Numbered from the stretch's first letter, positions 1 to 7,647 are shown. The stretch: 7,895 nt of DNA from DATDCV01 sp036524155 (GCA_036524155.1 DATDCV010000381.1:1-7895), one strand, 5' to 3'. Numbers and translations: made by a program. Notes: generated by a model not told the origin, from the sequence alone.

Positions 1-165
1 CCTGGCAGGCTACAGTCCAAGAATCTGCTCCTTTTCCCCAAAAAATGAATGCATGCCATTTAAATAAACTGGATAAGAGATATATTCTATTTATGTTCTT
101 TCACTCCCTTCATAATCTCTTTTCTCCTTCACCTTGAAAAACCAATAGTCAAACATTCCTTGCAT
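1..165. other. AT-rich foreign-looking end, possible ruminant DNA in a chimeric contig
   Basis: Base composition shifts sharply from GC-rich coding sequence to AT-rich sequence over about 130-175. On the minus strand the first 21 bases read CTTGGACTGTAGCCTGCCAGG; I recall TGGACTGTAGCCTGCCAGG from ruminant (Bov-tA/Bov-A type) SINEs, in which it is followed by GCTCCTCTGTCCATGG. No bacterial gene or rho-independent terminator is visible here. If the junction is artificial, the final codons of the giant gene, from about residue 2367 (Cys-Lys-Glu-Cys...), are not native and the real gene runs on. The repeat match is from memory, not a search; a genuine AT-rich bacterial 3' flank is the alternative. 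Confidence 0.5.
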
Positions 166-3100
166 CGAACGATTTGAGACTCCTGGCGCTTCCGTTCGAC
201 CTGTTCAAGTTGCAGCGCCGACTGCAGTCTGCTCACCTCCAGGTCGGTTCGCTGGGCTTGGTCGCGGAGGTTGCCCTGCGTGGATTCCAACGCTTCCTGG
301 AGACGCCGGCGTTCGCTGACCTCCCGGTCGAACCTGGATTCCCGTTCCTGTGCCGCCGTGAGCGCGGCTTGCAGCTCCGTTTCAAGCGTTCCCCGTTTCT
401 GGCGCTGGGTCTGAAGCTCGCGCTTAACTTCCTCCAGTGTCAACGCGAGGCGCTGGCGTTCGGTGGCCTCTGCCATGAATTTGGATTCATTTTCCCCTGC
501 CGCCTGGAGCGTTGTTTGCACTTCCCGCTCCAGTGAATCGCGCTTTTGGCATTGGGCCTGGAGCTCGCGCTGGACCCCGTCAAGGGCTAATGCCAGCCGT
601 TGGCGTTCGGCGGCTTCTGTTTGCAGCTTTGATTCGTTCTCCTTTAACGCTTCGAGCGTCGACTGCAGTTGTGATTCCAGCGTTTCGCGCTGTTGTCGTT
701 GAATCTGCAGGTCGCGCTGAACTCCGTCCAGGGTGAACGCGAGCCGCTGGCGATAGGCAGCTTCCTGTTGCAACGTTGACTCGGCTGTGCGCAGCCCCTG
801 GATTGTGGCCTGCAGTTCGGTTTCGAGAGTTTCCCGTTTGCGGTTCTGTCCTTGAAGTTCCCGCCGCACGTCGTCCAGGGCCGCGGTGACGCGTTGGCGT
901 TCAGCGACCTCGCCCTGAAGCCTGGAGTCGGTGACTTGCAGGGAATTGAGCGTGGTTTCGAGTCGTGATTCCAGATTCTGCCGCGTGAGGTTGAACGTCT
1001 TGTTTGCGGCCTCGAAAAACGAAAGGCTCTTGCGCAAGTGGGCGTTGAGTTCGCGCGTCTTCTCCAGCCGTTCCTCGGCCAAGCGGCGCTCGGCTAGCTG
1101 CTGCTCGAAATCGGCGGTTCGCCTGATGATAGTCTCCTCGCGCTGGCGCAGATTTGCCTCAAGGGCCCCGATGCGTTCGTGGGTGGCCCGGTGTGCCTGC
1201 AACGTGAAACTCAATTCTTCGTGCAGCTTCTGGAGTCGCAGGTTAAGTGCGTTGCCGCGCTCCTCGCTTCGTTGGCGTGCCCCTCTTTCGTTCGCCAGGT
1301 CCGCAGTCGCCCGGGTAAGGTCGGCCGCACCTTGGGAGATACGTTGTTCCAATTCGGCGGCCTGGGTTTTGTGCGTCGCCTCCTGCGATTGAAGTTGCCT
1401 CTCAAGATCCTTGAGGCGCTGCGCAGATTCAGCGGTCTGCCGGTGCTCTCTGGCTAACTTGCGGTTCAACTCCTCGCCCGCTTGTCGCAGACCGGCCAGG
1501 TCTTGTTCCAGTTGGGTCACGCGCGACTGCGCTTGCTGGTGAGCGGTACTCGACGAATCGAGTCGCGCGCGCAGCTCGGCTTCCGCCTGGGCGTGCGCTT
1601 GTTGTTGTTTCTCGAAATCGGCCCGGGCACGTTCGAGTTCGGTTGATTTAGTGTTGAGAGTGGCTTCGAGTTCTTTGAGACGTTGAGCGGAGGCCGCACC
1701 GGCCTTCTGCCCCTCGGCGAACTTGCAGTTCAACTCCTCGCCTGCCTGTCGCAGACCGGCCAGGTCTTGTTCCAGTTGGGTCACGCGCGACTGCGCTTGC
1801 TGGTGGGCCGTGCTCGACGAGTCGAGCCGCGCGCGCAGCTCGGCTTCCGCCTGGGCGTGCGCTTGTTGTTGTTTCTCAAAATCGGCCCGGGCGCGTTCGA
1901 GTTCGGTTGATTTGGTGTTGAGAGTGGTCTCGAGTTCTTTGAGACGTTGAGCGGAGGCCGCACCGGCCTTCTGCCCCTCGGCGAACTTGCAGTTCAACTC
2001 CTCGCTTGCCTGTAGCAGACCACCCAGTTGCTGTTCCAGTTGAGTCACCCGCGACTGCGCTTGCTGGTGGGCCGTGCTCGACGAATCGAGGCGCGCGCGC
2101 AGATCCGCTTCCGCCTGGGCGTGCGCTTGTTGTTGTTTCTCAAAATCGGCCTGGGCGCGTTCGAGTTCGGTTGATTTGGTGTCGAGAGTGGTCTCAAGTT
2201 CTTTGAGACGTTGAGCGGAGGCCGCACCGGCCTTCTGCTCCTTCGCGAGCTTGCGGTTCAATTCTTCGCCCGCCTGCCGCAGACCGGCCAGTTCCTGTTC
2301 CAGCAGGGTCACCCGCGACTGCGCTTGCTGGTGGGCCGTGCTCGACGAGTCGAGGCGCGCACGCAGATCGGACTCCGCCTGGGCGTGCGCTTGTCGTTGT
2401 TTCTCGAAATCGGTCCGGGCGCGTTCGTATTCGGTTGATTTGGTGTTGAGAGTGGTCTCGAGTTCTTTGAGACGTTGAGCGGAGGCCGCACCGGCCTTCT
2501 GCCCCTCGGCGAACTTGCAGTTCAACTCCTCGCCTGCCTGTCGCAGACCGGCCAGGTCCCGTTCCAGCAGGTTCACCCGCGACTGTGCTTGCTGGTGGGC
2601 CGTGCTTGACGAGTCGAGGCGCGCGCGCAGATCCGCTTCCGCCTGGGCGTGCGCTTTTTGTTGTTTCTCGAAATCGGCCCGGGCGCGTTCGAGTTCCGCC
2701 GATTTCGTGTTGAGATTGGTCTCCAGTTCTTCGAGGAGTTGAGCCGCGGCGACGCCGGCCTTTTGTTCCTCGGCGAACTTGCAGTTCAACTCCTCGCCGG
2801 CCTGTCGCACACCGGTCAGTTCCTGTTCCAGTTGGGTGACGCGAGACTGCGCCTGCTGGTGGATCGTGTTCGACGAGTCGAGTCGTGCGCGCAGATCGGC
2901 TTCCGCCTGGGCGTGCGCTCGCTGCTGTTTCTCAGCCTCGACTTTGACGCGTTCCAGCTCGACAGAGCGTTTGCTTACGTAGGTTTCCAGCTCGTTGAGT
3001 TGCTTCCGCAACGCGGTGGTGGCTTTTTGCTCTTTGGCGTGCTGGGCGCTGAGATCCTCTCGAGCTTGCTGCAGGTCGGCGAGTTCCTTCTCCAAGCGAG

Positions 3101-6100
3101 CGTAGCGTGCCTGGGTTTGCTGGCGGGCGAGCTCGCTCTCTTTGGCGGCGGCGTTCGCCGTGTCCAACTGGCGGCGCAGGTCTGAATCGGCGACCTCGTG
3201 CGCTTTGGTTTGTTTCTCCAACCCGGCTTTGGCCTCTTCGACTTCGGCGGCGCCGCGGGTCAACTGGTCCTCGAGTGCTTTGATGCGCTGGCCCGACTCA
3301 GCGGTCATCTGCTGTGCGTCGGCGCAGCGGGCGTTAAGTGCTTCCCGCGCCCGGTGCAGGTCGGCCAGTTCTTGCTCCAGGCTCGAACAGCGCGCCTGGG
3401 CCTGCGCATGAGCCGCTTCGCTCTGCCGCGCCGCCCCGCCGGCGACTTCTAGCTGCCGTCGCAAATCCGACGTCACTTCGTCGTGGGTTTTTGCCTTTTG
3501 CTCCCACTCAGTCCGGGCGCTGTCCCATTCCGCCGCGCGGCGGTCTAACTGTTGCTCGAGTTCCCTCACGCGCTGGCCGGACTCACTACTTACCTGCTGG
3601 GCCTCGGCGCAGCGGGCGTTAAGCTCTCCCCAGGCCTGGTGCAGGCTGGTCAGTTCCTGTTCAACGCGCGCGACTCGCTCCTGCGCTTGGCCAAGGGCGG
3701 CGTTGGAGGCGTCGAGCTTGGCGCGCAGGTCGGACTCCGCGCACGCTTGGGTTTGTTTTAGTTGCTCGAACTCGGTTCTGGAGGCCTCCAGGTCGGCGGC
3801 GCGTTGGTTCAATTGTTCTTCGAGCTCTTTGGTTCGCCTGGCCGACTCTGCGCTCGCCTGCCGATCCTCGCCGGATCGGTTCTCGAACTCGGCCCGCGCC
3901 TGACGCAACTCCGCCAACTCCTTCTCCAGCGCGGCGCAGCGTGCTTGGGATTCTTCTTCAAGTTGTGTGTTGCGAGGTGCTAGCTCAGCCAGTTGCTTCT
4001 GGAGTTCTTCGAGGCTTTGCTCTTTTCGCTCCAGCCGCGCTTGCGCGCGGTGCAAGTCATTCTCCGAAACGACAATCCGATTCACCAGTGTCTCGCGTTC
4101 TTTCTCGTATTTCGCGACCACCTCGCGCTGTGCCGCACACTCACGCTGGAGCGCCTTGAGTTCTTCAGCGACAGCCTCGTTGCCAACGGCTGCCTTCGCA
4201 GTCGATTCGGGAGTGAACGTCTCTGAGTTTTCCTGGGCGCCGCCTTCCGTTTGGATTTGCCTTTCCGGAGCGGGTTCAACCTCCGCGCGCGCGACGGGAA
4301 TCGGTTCCAGGTTCAGCTCGGTGGCGCTTTCCGAGACTGGAGCCGGAGGTTGCGGCATTTCAAACGGACGCACCTCTCTCGGGCCTTGGCCGGGCTCTTC
4401 AGTCGGGAGGTCCGGTCCCCCGGCCAGCCGGTTCTCCAGAATCGCCTCTCCTTCGGCGTTGGCGGCGACGGGAGACTCCGCCTCGGGCTCCTGCGGCTTT
4501 TCCGCCATGGTGGCGGACGCCTCCAAAATGTCCGCCGCTTCTTTCTTCTTGAAGATCTCTTCAACCGACCAGGTCAGGTTCGACTCAGTCGTCGCGTGGC
4601 TGGTGTCGGCAACCGCCAAAGCGTTCGACGCCGAGGACCCGTTGTGGCCATTGGATTTCAAGAGGTGCATGGTCACCCTCAGGATCAGTTCCAGGGGAGA
4701 CACCGAGCTTGGTATGAGATCGTTGCCGCCCGAAATGACGCTCCGGGCGCGATGCTGAAGCTCAATATTCGTCGTGTTGAAAATGACAGGAACCGACTTG
4801 TACTTGGGCATGCGGCGGAGCTGTTCACACACCGCGAAACCGTCCAGTTGCGGCATATTGATATCCAGCAGCACGAGGTCGTATTGGTCAGCCTTGAGCG
4901 TTCGCAGGCTCTCGAAGGGATCCTGGACTCCCACCACTTCGAAATTCCCCCGCTTGAGCGCGCTCACCGAATCAAAATTACCGCCCGCGTCGTCATCAAC
5001 GACCAGCACTTTGGGCTTGGTTCTGGGCTCGGCAAACGTCACATCGTTCTGCTGCACCAGCCGGTCAAGGCAATCAACGGCGCGAGCGATGGTTTGATAG
5101 GTTGAACTTGTGGCCTCGGCCTGCTTGAAGACAATTTCAAAGAGCAGTCCCTCGAGCGCGCTGCTTACTTCGGCCAACTTCGTGAACCCGATCAGCGCGG
5201 CATGCGCGCTCAGGAACCGAACGCGGCGGTACAGCTCGGCCAAATATTCGACTCGCTGCCCGTCATCGGCCGCCTTGATGTAATTGAGGCCGACCTGCCG
5301 GATGGTGGCGACCTCCTTTGGTGCCGCTTTCTGCAGGCCAGCCTGCCGCGTCCAAATCGCTGTTTCCGCAGCCAGATCGCAGTCGCCGGTGACCAGCACC
5401 GGTTGTTCCGCGTCCGCAGCAGTCCCCGCTGAGGCTGCCGCAGTGGGGTTCCCTAGCAGTTGGCGAACTTCGTCGACCAGTCTCGCCGGGCTGCACTCGG
5501 TTTTCGAGAGGCCTTTGTTGGCGCCGGCCCGCCGGGCATTCGCCGCGAGTTGGTTCATGTAGGCATTTGAAAGCACGATCACCGGTATGTCCTTAAGTGT
5601 GCTCTCCGCCCTCATGAATTTGAGGACATCCAGCCCGGGCACTTTAGGAAGCATCAAATCCAGCACCACCAGATCGGGCCTGAGCCCCGGCAGTTTGTCG
5701 ATCGCCGTGAGGCCATCCTCGGCAACCTCGACGTGGAAGCCCTCGCGCTTAAGCCCCTTCCTGTATACCTTCAACGCAAAGGGGTCATCCTCGACGAACA
5801 AGATGGTTTTTTTGCCATCGCTACGCGCCGCTGGCATCGTCAGCAGCCCGTTGGCGGGTTCCGAAATGGCTGAGCCCAAAGACGCCGCAGAGCCGATTGC
5901 CTGCGGGACGGCTATTGATGCCAGGTCCGCTGGAGCCTCGGCGAGGGGTCCACCCTCGGCACGCAGCGGCGAAACAAGGGAGTCGGGAGCCGCGCCCGGT
6001 AATGCATTGGCTTCGGCATCAGTCGTAATGAGGTCCTCCGTCTCGGGTTCGGGTTCGACCGGTGTTGATGGCGCTTCTTTGCCCTGCACCTCGTTGAGCG

Positions 6101-7262
6101 CCTTCATCACAATGTCTGCCCGCAACAACGGGTCTGTATTTACTTGGGGCGCGGTGGTGGTCACCCTCGCAACGTCGGAGTCCGAGGCAGCCTCCTCGGC
6201 GACGAAAATCACAGGGGTCTCGGCATGGAGGGGAAGTTGCCTGATGTTGGGCAGATCAAGTCCATGCAGCTCCGCCGCCGGCAGGTTTGCGACCACCAGG
6301 TCAACGGGATTCGCCGCCAGGTGTGCGACCGCCTGGGCGGGATCCTCAAAAGCAACGGCGTTAAACCCGGCTTCCTGCAGCGCCTCGCTGATGCTCTGAC
6401 TCGACGCCGCCGACTCATCCACCACCGCCGCGGTGAACCGCGTTAAGGTCGTGTTGTTCTCAGCCTCGTCGCACGCCAGCGAGCCCAGTACCTCAACTGA
6501 CCGGCTCAGCGTCTCCAAGTCCGTGCTTCGGAGTTCCTGGCCTTCGCTGCAATGCCGTTCGAGGAACCCTTCGAGCGCTTTGGCTTGTCTGGCCACGTTG
6601 GGTCGGCTGCTAGTTTCGGCGCAACTCTTCAAGGAGCCCACCTGGTTCCGCAGTTCGCCCGAAACCGCCTCGCGTTGTTCCGGTTGGCCACCCTGCAGCA
6701 GCAACTCTGACTGGGTGCTGACTCCGAGCACAAGCTCATCAATCCGGCTCGGCGGGGTCGCGACAGCGGGTTCCGTGGCGGTCTGCGGCTCGGGGGCGTT
6801 CTCCTGGGCCTTCTTGGCAGCCTCTAGTGCCGCCAACTCCGCAATGATGGTCTCCACCACGTTCTCCCTGCTGACGTACCGTTTATCGAAAACTTTCGTG
6901 ACCAGGGCCGGGAGTTCCTTCCGCGTCGCCCGGTTCATCAGATCCATCCGCGTAAAGACGTAAATCGGCAGATTCCTAAAGTGGCGAGGGCGACGCACCC
7001 GTTTGATCAGCTCAAGGCCCGGCAGGCCGCTAAGCTTGAGGTCGAGCACGAGTGCGTCGGGCATAGAACTGCGGAGTTTGCCGAGCGCGATGGCCCCGTT
7101 AGACGAAAAATCCACTCCGAAGCCTACCATCCGGAAAAGGAAAATAAGCACCAGTCGAGTGAATCCATCGCTATCCGCGACGAGGATCCGTTTCCGTTTG
7201 AGGATCTGTGTGGCGCTCTGGTCAGTTGAGCCCTGGGCTGAGTTCTGGCTGGTCTGGTTCAT
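129..7262 (-). CDS. Giant multi-receiver response regulator with long coiled-coil tail (C-terminus suspect)
   Basis: Seen: 2377 codons, ATG start, TGA stop. Residues 24-143 are receiver 1 (D30/D32 acidic pair, phospho-acceptor D74, T104, K127). 172-265 is an Hpt-like helical domain. 275-392 is a degenerate receiver 2 (N326 at the acceptor site, A355 for Thr/Ser). 485-604 is receiver 3 (E491/D492/D493, D535, S565, K587). 636-740 is a second Hpt-like domain. 749-868 is receiver 4 (D756-D758, D800, T830, but P851 where Lys is expected). 869-1028 is a Pro/Glu/Ala-rich linker. 1029-2366 is Glu/Gln/Arg/Leu-rich coiled coil built of tandem repeats. No signal peptide, membrane segment, kinase or DNA-binding domain is visible, so it is probably cytoplasmic. 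The chosen ATG is the only one ahead of receiver 1 (next Met is 45); no Shine-Dalgarno precedes it. Known: FrzS and AglZ pair a receiver or pseudo-receiver with a coiled coil in motility. Inferred: a phospho-regulated scaffold. The last 11 residues may come from an assembly chimera. Sure of the domains, unsure of function. Confidence 0.95.
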   Translation of the reverse strand: MNQTSQNSAQGSTDQSATQILKRKRILVADSDGFTRLVLIFLFRMVGFGVDFSSNGAIALGKLRSSMPDALVLDLKLSGLPGLELIKRVRRPRHFRNLPIYVFTRMDLMNRATRKELPALVTKVFDKRYVSRENVVETIIAELAALEAAKKAQENAPEPQTATEPAVATPPSRIDELVLGVSTQSELLLQGGQPEQREAVSGELRNQVGSLKSCAETSSRPNVARQAKALEGFLERHCSEGQELRSTDLETLSRSVEVLGSLACDEAENNTTLTRFTAAVVDESAASSQSISEALQEAGFNAVAFEDPAQAVAHLAANPVDLVVANLPAAELHGLDLPNIRQLPLHAETPVIFVAEEAASDSDVARVTTTAPQVNTDPLLRADIVMKALNEVQGKEAPSTPVEPEPETEDLITTDAEANALPGAAPDSLVSPLRAEGGPLAEAPADLASIAVPQAIGSAASLGSAISEPANGLLTMPAARSDGKKTILFVEDDPFALKVYRKGLKREGFHVEVAEDGLTAIDKLPGLRPDLVVLDLMLPKVPGLDVLKFMRAESTLKDIPVIVLSNAYMNQLAANARRAGANKGLSKTECSPARLVDEVRQLLGNPTAAASAGTAADAEQPVLVTGDCDLAAETAIWTRQAGLQKAAPKEVATIRQVGLNYIKAADDGQRVEYLAELYRRVRFLSAHAALIGFTKLAEVSSALEGLLFEIVFKQAEATSSTYQTIARAVDCLDRLVQQNDVTFAEPRTKPKVLVVDDDAGGNFDSVSALKRGNFEVVGVQDPFESLRTLKADQYDLVLLDINMPQLDGFAVCEQLRRMPKYKSVPVIFNTTNIELQHRARSVISGGNDLIPSSVSPLELILRVTMHLLKSNGHNGSSASNALAVADTSHATTESNLTWSVEEIFKKKEAADILEASATMAEKPQEPEAESPVAANAEGEAILENRLAGGPDLPTEEPGQGPREVRPFEMPQPPAPVSESATELNLEPIPVARAEVEPAPERQIQTEGGAQENSETFTPESTAKAAVGNEAVAEELKALQRECAAQREVVAKYEKERETLVNRIVVSENDLHRAQARLERKEQSLEELQKQLAELAPRNTQLEEESQARCAALEKELAELRQARAEFENRSGEDRQASAESARRTKELEEQLNQRAADLEASRTEFEQLKQTQACAESDLRAKLDASNAALGQAQERVARVEQELTSLHQAWGELNARCAEAQQVSSESGQRVRELEQQLDRRAAEWDSARTEWEQKAKTHDEVTSDLRRQLEVAGGAARQSEAAHAQAQARCSSLEQELADLHRAREALNARCADAQQMTAESGQRIKALEDQLTRGAAEVEEAKAGLEKQTKAHEVADSDLRRQLDTANAAAKESELARQQTQARYARLEKELADLQQAREDLSAQHAKEQKATTALRKQLNELETYVSKRSVELERVKVEAEKQQRAHAQAEADLRARLDSSNTIHQQAQSRVTQLEQELTGVRQAGEELNCKFAEEQKAGVAAAQLLEELETNLNTKSAELERARADFEKQQKAHAQAEADLRARLDSSSTAHQQAQSRVNLLERDLAGLRQAGEELNCKFAEGQKAGAASAQRLKELETTLNTKSTEYERARTDFEKQRQAHAQAESDLRARLDSSSTAHQQAQSRVTLLEQELAGLRQAGEELNRKLAKEQKAGAASAQRLKELETTLDTKSTELERAQADFEKQQQAHAQAEADLRARLDSSSTAHQQAQSRVTQLEQQLGGLLQASEELNCKFAEGQKAGAASAQRLKELETTLNTKSTELERARADFEKQQQAHAQAEAELRARLDSSSTAHQQAQSRVTQLEQDLAGLRQAGEELNCKFAEGQKAGAASAQRLKELEATLNTKSTELERARADFEKQQQAHAQAEAELRARLDSSSTAHQQAQSRVTQLEQDLAGLRQAGEELNRKLAREHRQTAESAQRLKDLERQLQSQEATHKTQAAELEQRISQGAADLTRATADLANERGARQRSEERGNALNLRLQKLHEELSFTLQAHRATHERIGALEANLRQREETIIRRTADFEQQLAERRLAEERLEKTRELNAHLRKSLSFFEAANKTFNLTRQNLESRLETTLNSLQVTDSRLQGEVAERQRVTAALDDVRRELQGQNRKRETLETELQATIQGLRTAESTLQQEAAYRQRLAFTLDGVQRDLQIQRQQRETLESQLQSTLEALKENESKLQTEAAERQRLALALDGVQRELQAQCQKRDSLEREVQTTLQAAGENESKFMAEATERQRLALTLEEVKRELQTQRQKRGTLETELQAALTAAQERESRFDREVSERRRLQEALESTQGNLRDQAQRTDLEVSRLQSALQLEQVERKRQESQIVRCKECLTIGFSR
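165..1046 (-). repeat. Coding tandem array of 49-residue (147-bp) coiled-coil units
   Basis: An 'ERQRL...L..V.REL' motif recurs with its first Arg at residues 2122, 2171, 2220, 2269 and 2318, a spacing of exactly 49, i.e. seven perfect heptads. A degenerate unit precedes it (about 2073-2121), and the unit from 2318 is also degenerate and ends near 2366, close to the stop. The middle units share a second motif of the 'KRETLETELQ' type. Unlike the 88-residue array these units differ at many positions, so they look older. The unit resembles the short helical linkers seen next to PAS/GAF domains in histidine kinases ('AERQRAEEAL' style); that likeness is from memory and may reflect only general coiled-coil bias. 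Confidence 0.88.
1455..3995 (-). repeat. Coding tandem array of 88/95-residue (264/285-bp) coiled-coil units
   Basis: Units beginning at the 'DLRARLDSS'-type motif start at residues 1090, 1178, 1266, 1361, 1456, 1544, 1632, 1720, 1808 and 1896 of the giant protein (the last is partial, to about 1936). Spacing is exactly 88 except for units 3 and 4, which are 95. The five units from 1456 to 1895 and the partial one are nearly identical in protein and DNA (nucleotides about 1455-2936); 1808-1895 and 1720-1807 are among the closest pairs. The units before 1456 are much more diverged. 88 equals eleven heptads plus one hendecad (or eight hendecads), so a whole unit keeps a coiled-coil register. 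The gradient of similarity suggests old duplication on the N-terminal side and recent expansion in the middle. Such an array is also a place where short-read assembly can miscount copies. Confidence 0.93.
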
Positions 7263-7297
7263 GATTAAGGAGACGTAACCTGCATGGGTGGACGATC

Positions 7298-7312
7298 GCT
7301 GCTGCGAGCAGC
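7298..7312. other. Short perfect hairpin (6-bp stem, 3-nt loop)
   Basis: GCTGCT at 7298-7303 pairs with AGCAGC at 7307-7312 around a GCG loop, about 36 bases upstream of the giant gene's ATG. Together with the neighbouring GC-rich hairpin it would make a structured leader. So short a stem can arise by chance. Confidence 0.35.
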
Positions 7313-7328
7313 ACTGGAAAGGAAGCCG

Positions 7329-7356
7329 GACCGGGGCTGTGAAACCAGCCCCGGTT
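7329..7356. other. GC-rich inverted repeat (9-bp perfect stem, 8-nt loop)
   Basis: ACCGGGGCT at 7330-7338 is the exact reverse complement of AGCCCCGGT at 7347-7355, with an 8-base loop and one further G-T wobble outside. No T-run follows on either strand, so it is not a classic rho-independent terminator. If the giant gene's transcript starts upstream of it, the hairpin lies in its leader about 67 bases before the ATG. Confidence 0.6.
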
Positions 7357-7647
7357 GGCGTTCAATTCCTGTAAGCCAACAAATTGCACAACACACCTTG
7401 CGTCGAATCAAAGCACGAAACAGGCCAGCCAACGTGCGTAGCTTTGCTGGCGGCGGGAGCCTGAAGTGGGCAGGATGTCAGACGTAAACAATTCTCCCGC
7501 ATGCGATTACAGATTGACGTGGAATGGCCGGCTGGGATAAGAATGCAGTACAAACTTCAGGCCGTGTGCATTTTTATCCAGGAACAGGACACGGCAAACG
7601 TATCGGGCCTGGCAAAAGCGTATCGACGGGATCAAACGGTCGAGCCG

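Noticed and set aside
87..113. Tiny minus-strand frame (ATG at 113, eight codons) preceded by AAGGAG
   Set aside because: Too short, and it lies in the sequence suspected to be foreign; purine-rich DNA makes such a site likely by chance.
1455..2936. Regularly spaced near-identical DNA repeats, as in a CRISPR array
   Set aside because: The units are 264 bp, directly abutting, with no spacers, and encode an in-frame coiled coil.
3967..4758. 263-codon plus-strand open frame (with similar long ones at 4251-5105 and 5587-6399)
   Set aside because: All lie opposite the giant gene, whose frame is proven by receiver motifs and repeats. The products are Ser/Arg-rich or otherwise low-quality and show no domain.
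7329..7356. Rho-independent terminator
   Set aside because: The stem is good but no T-run follows on either strand, and it lies between divergent starts where a terminator is not expected.
7383..7411. Minus-strand promoter-like pair TTGATT - 17 bp - TGCAAT upstream of the giant gene
   Set aside because: Only four of six matches in each box; expected by chance in a 580-base spacer.
7263..7487. Plus-strand gene starting at 7284 behind AAGGAGA
   Set aside because: The AAGGAG-to-ATG spacing is long, the 67-residue product is low-complexity Arg/Gly/Ser-like with no domain, and it runs through both hairpins.
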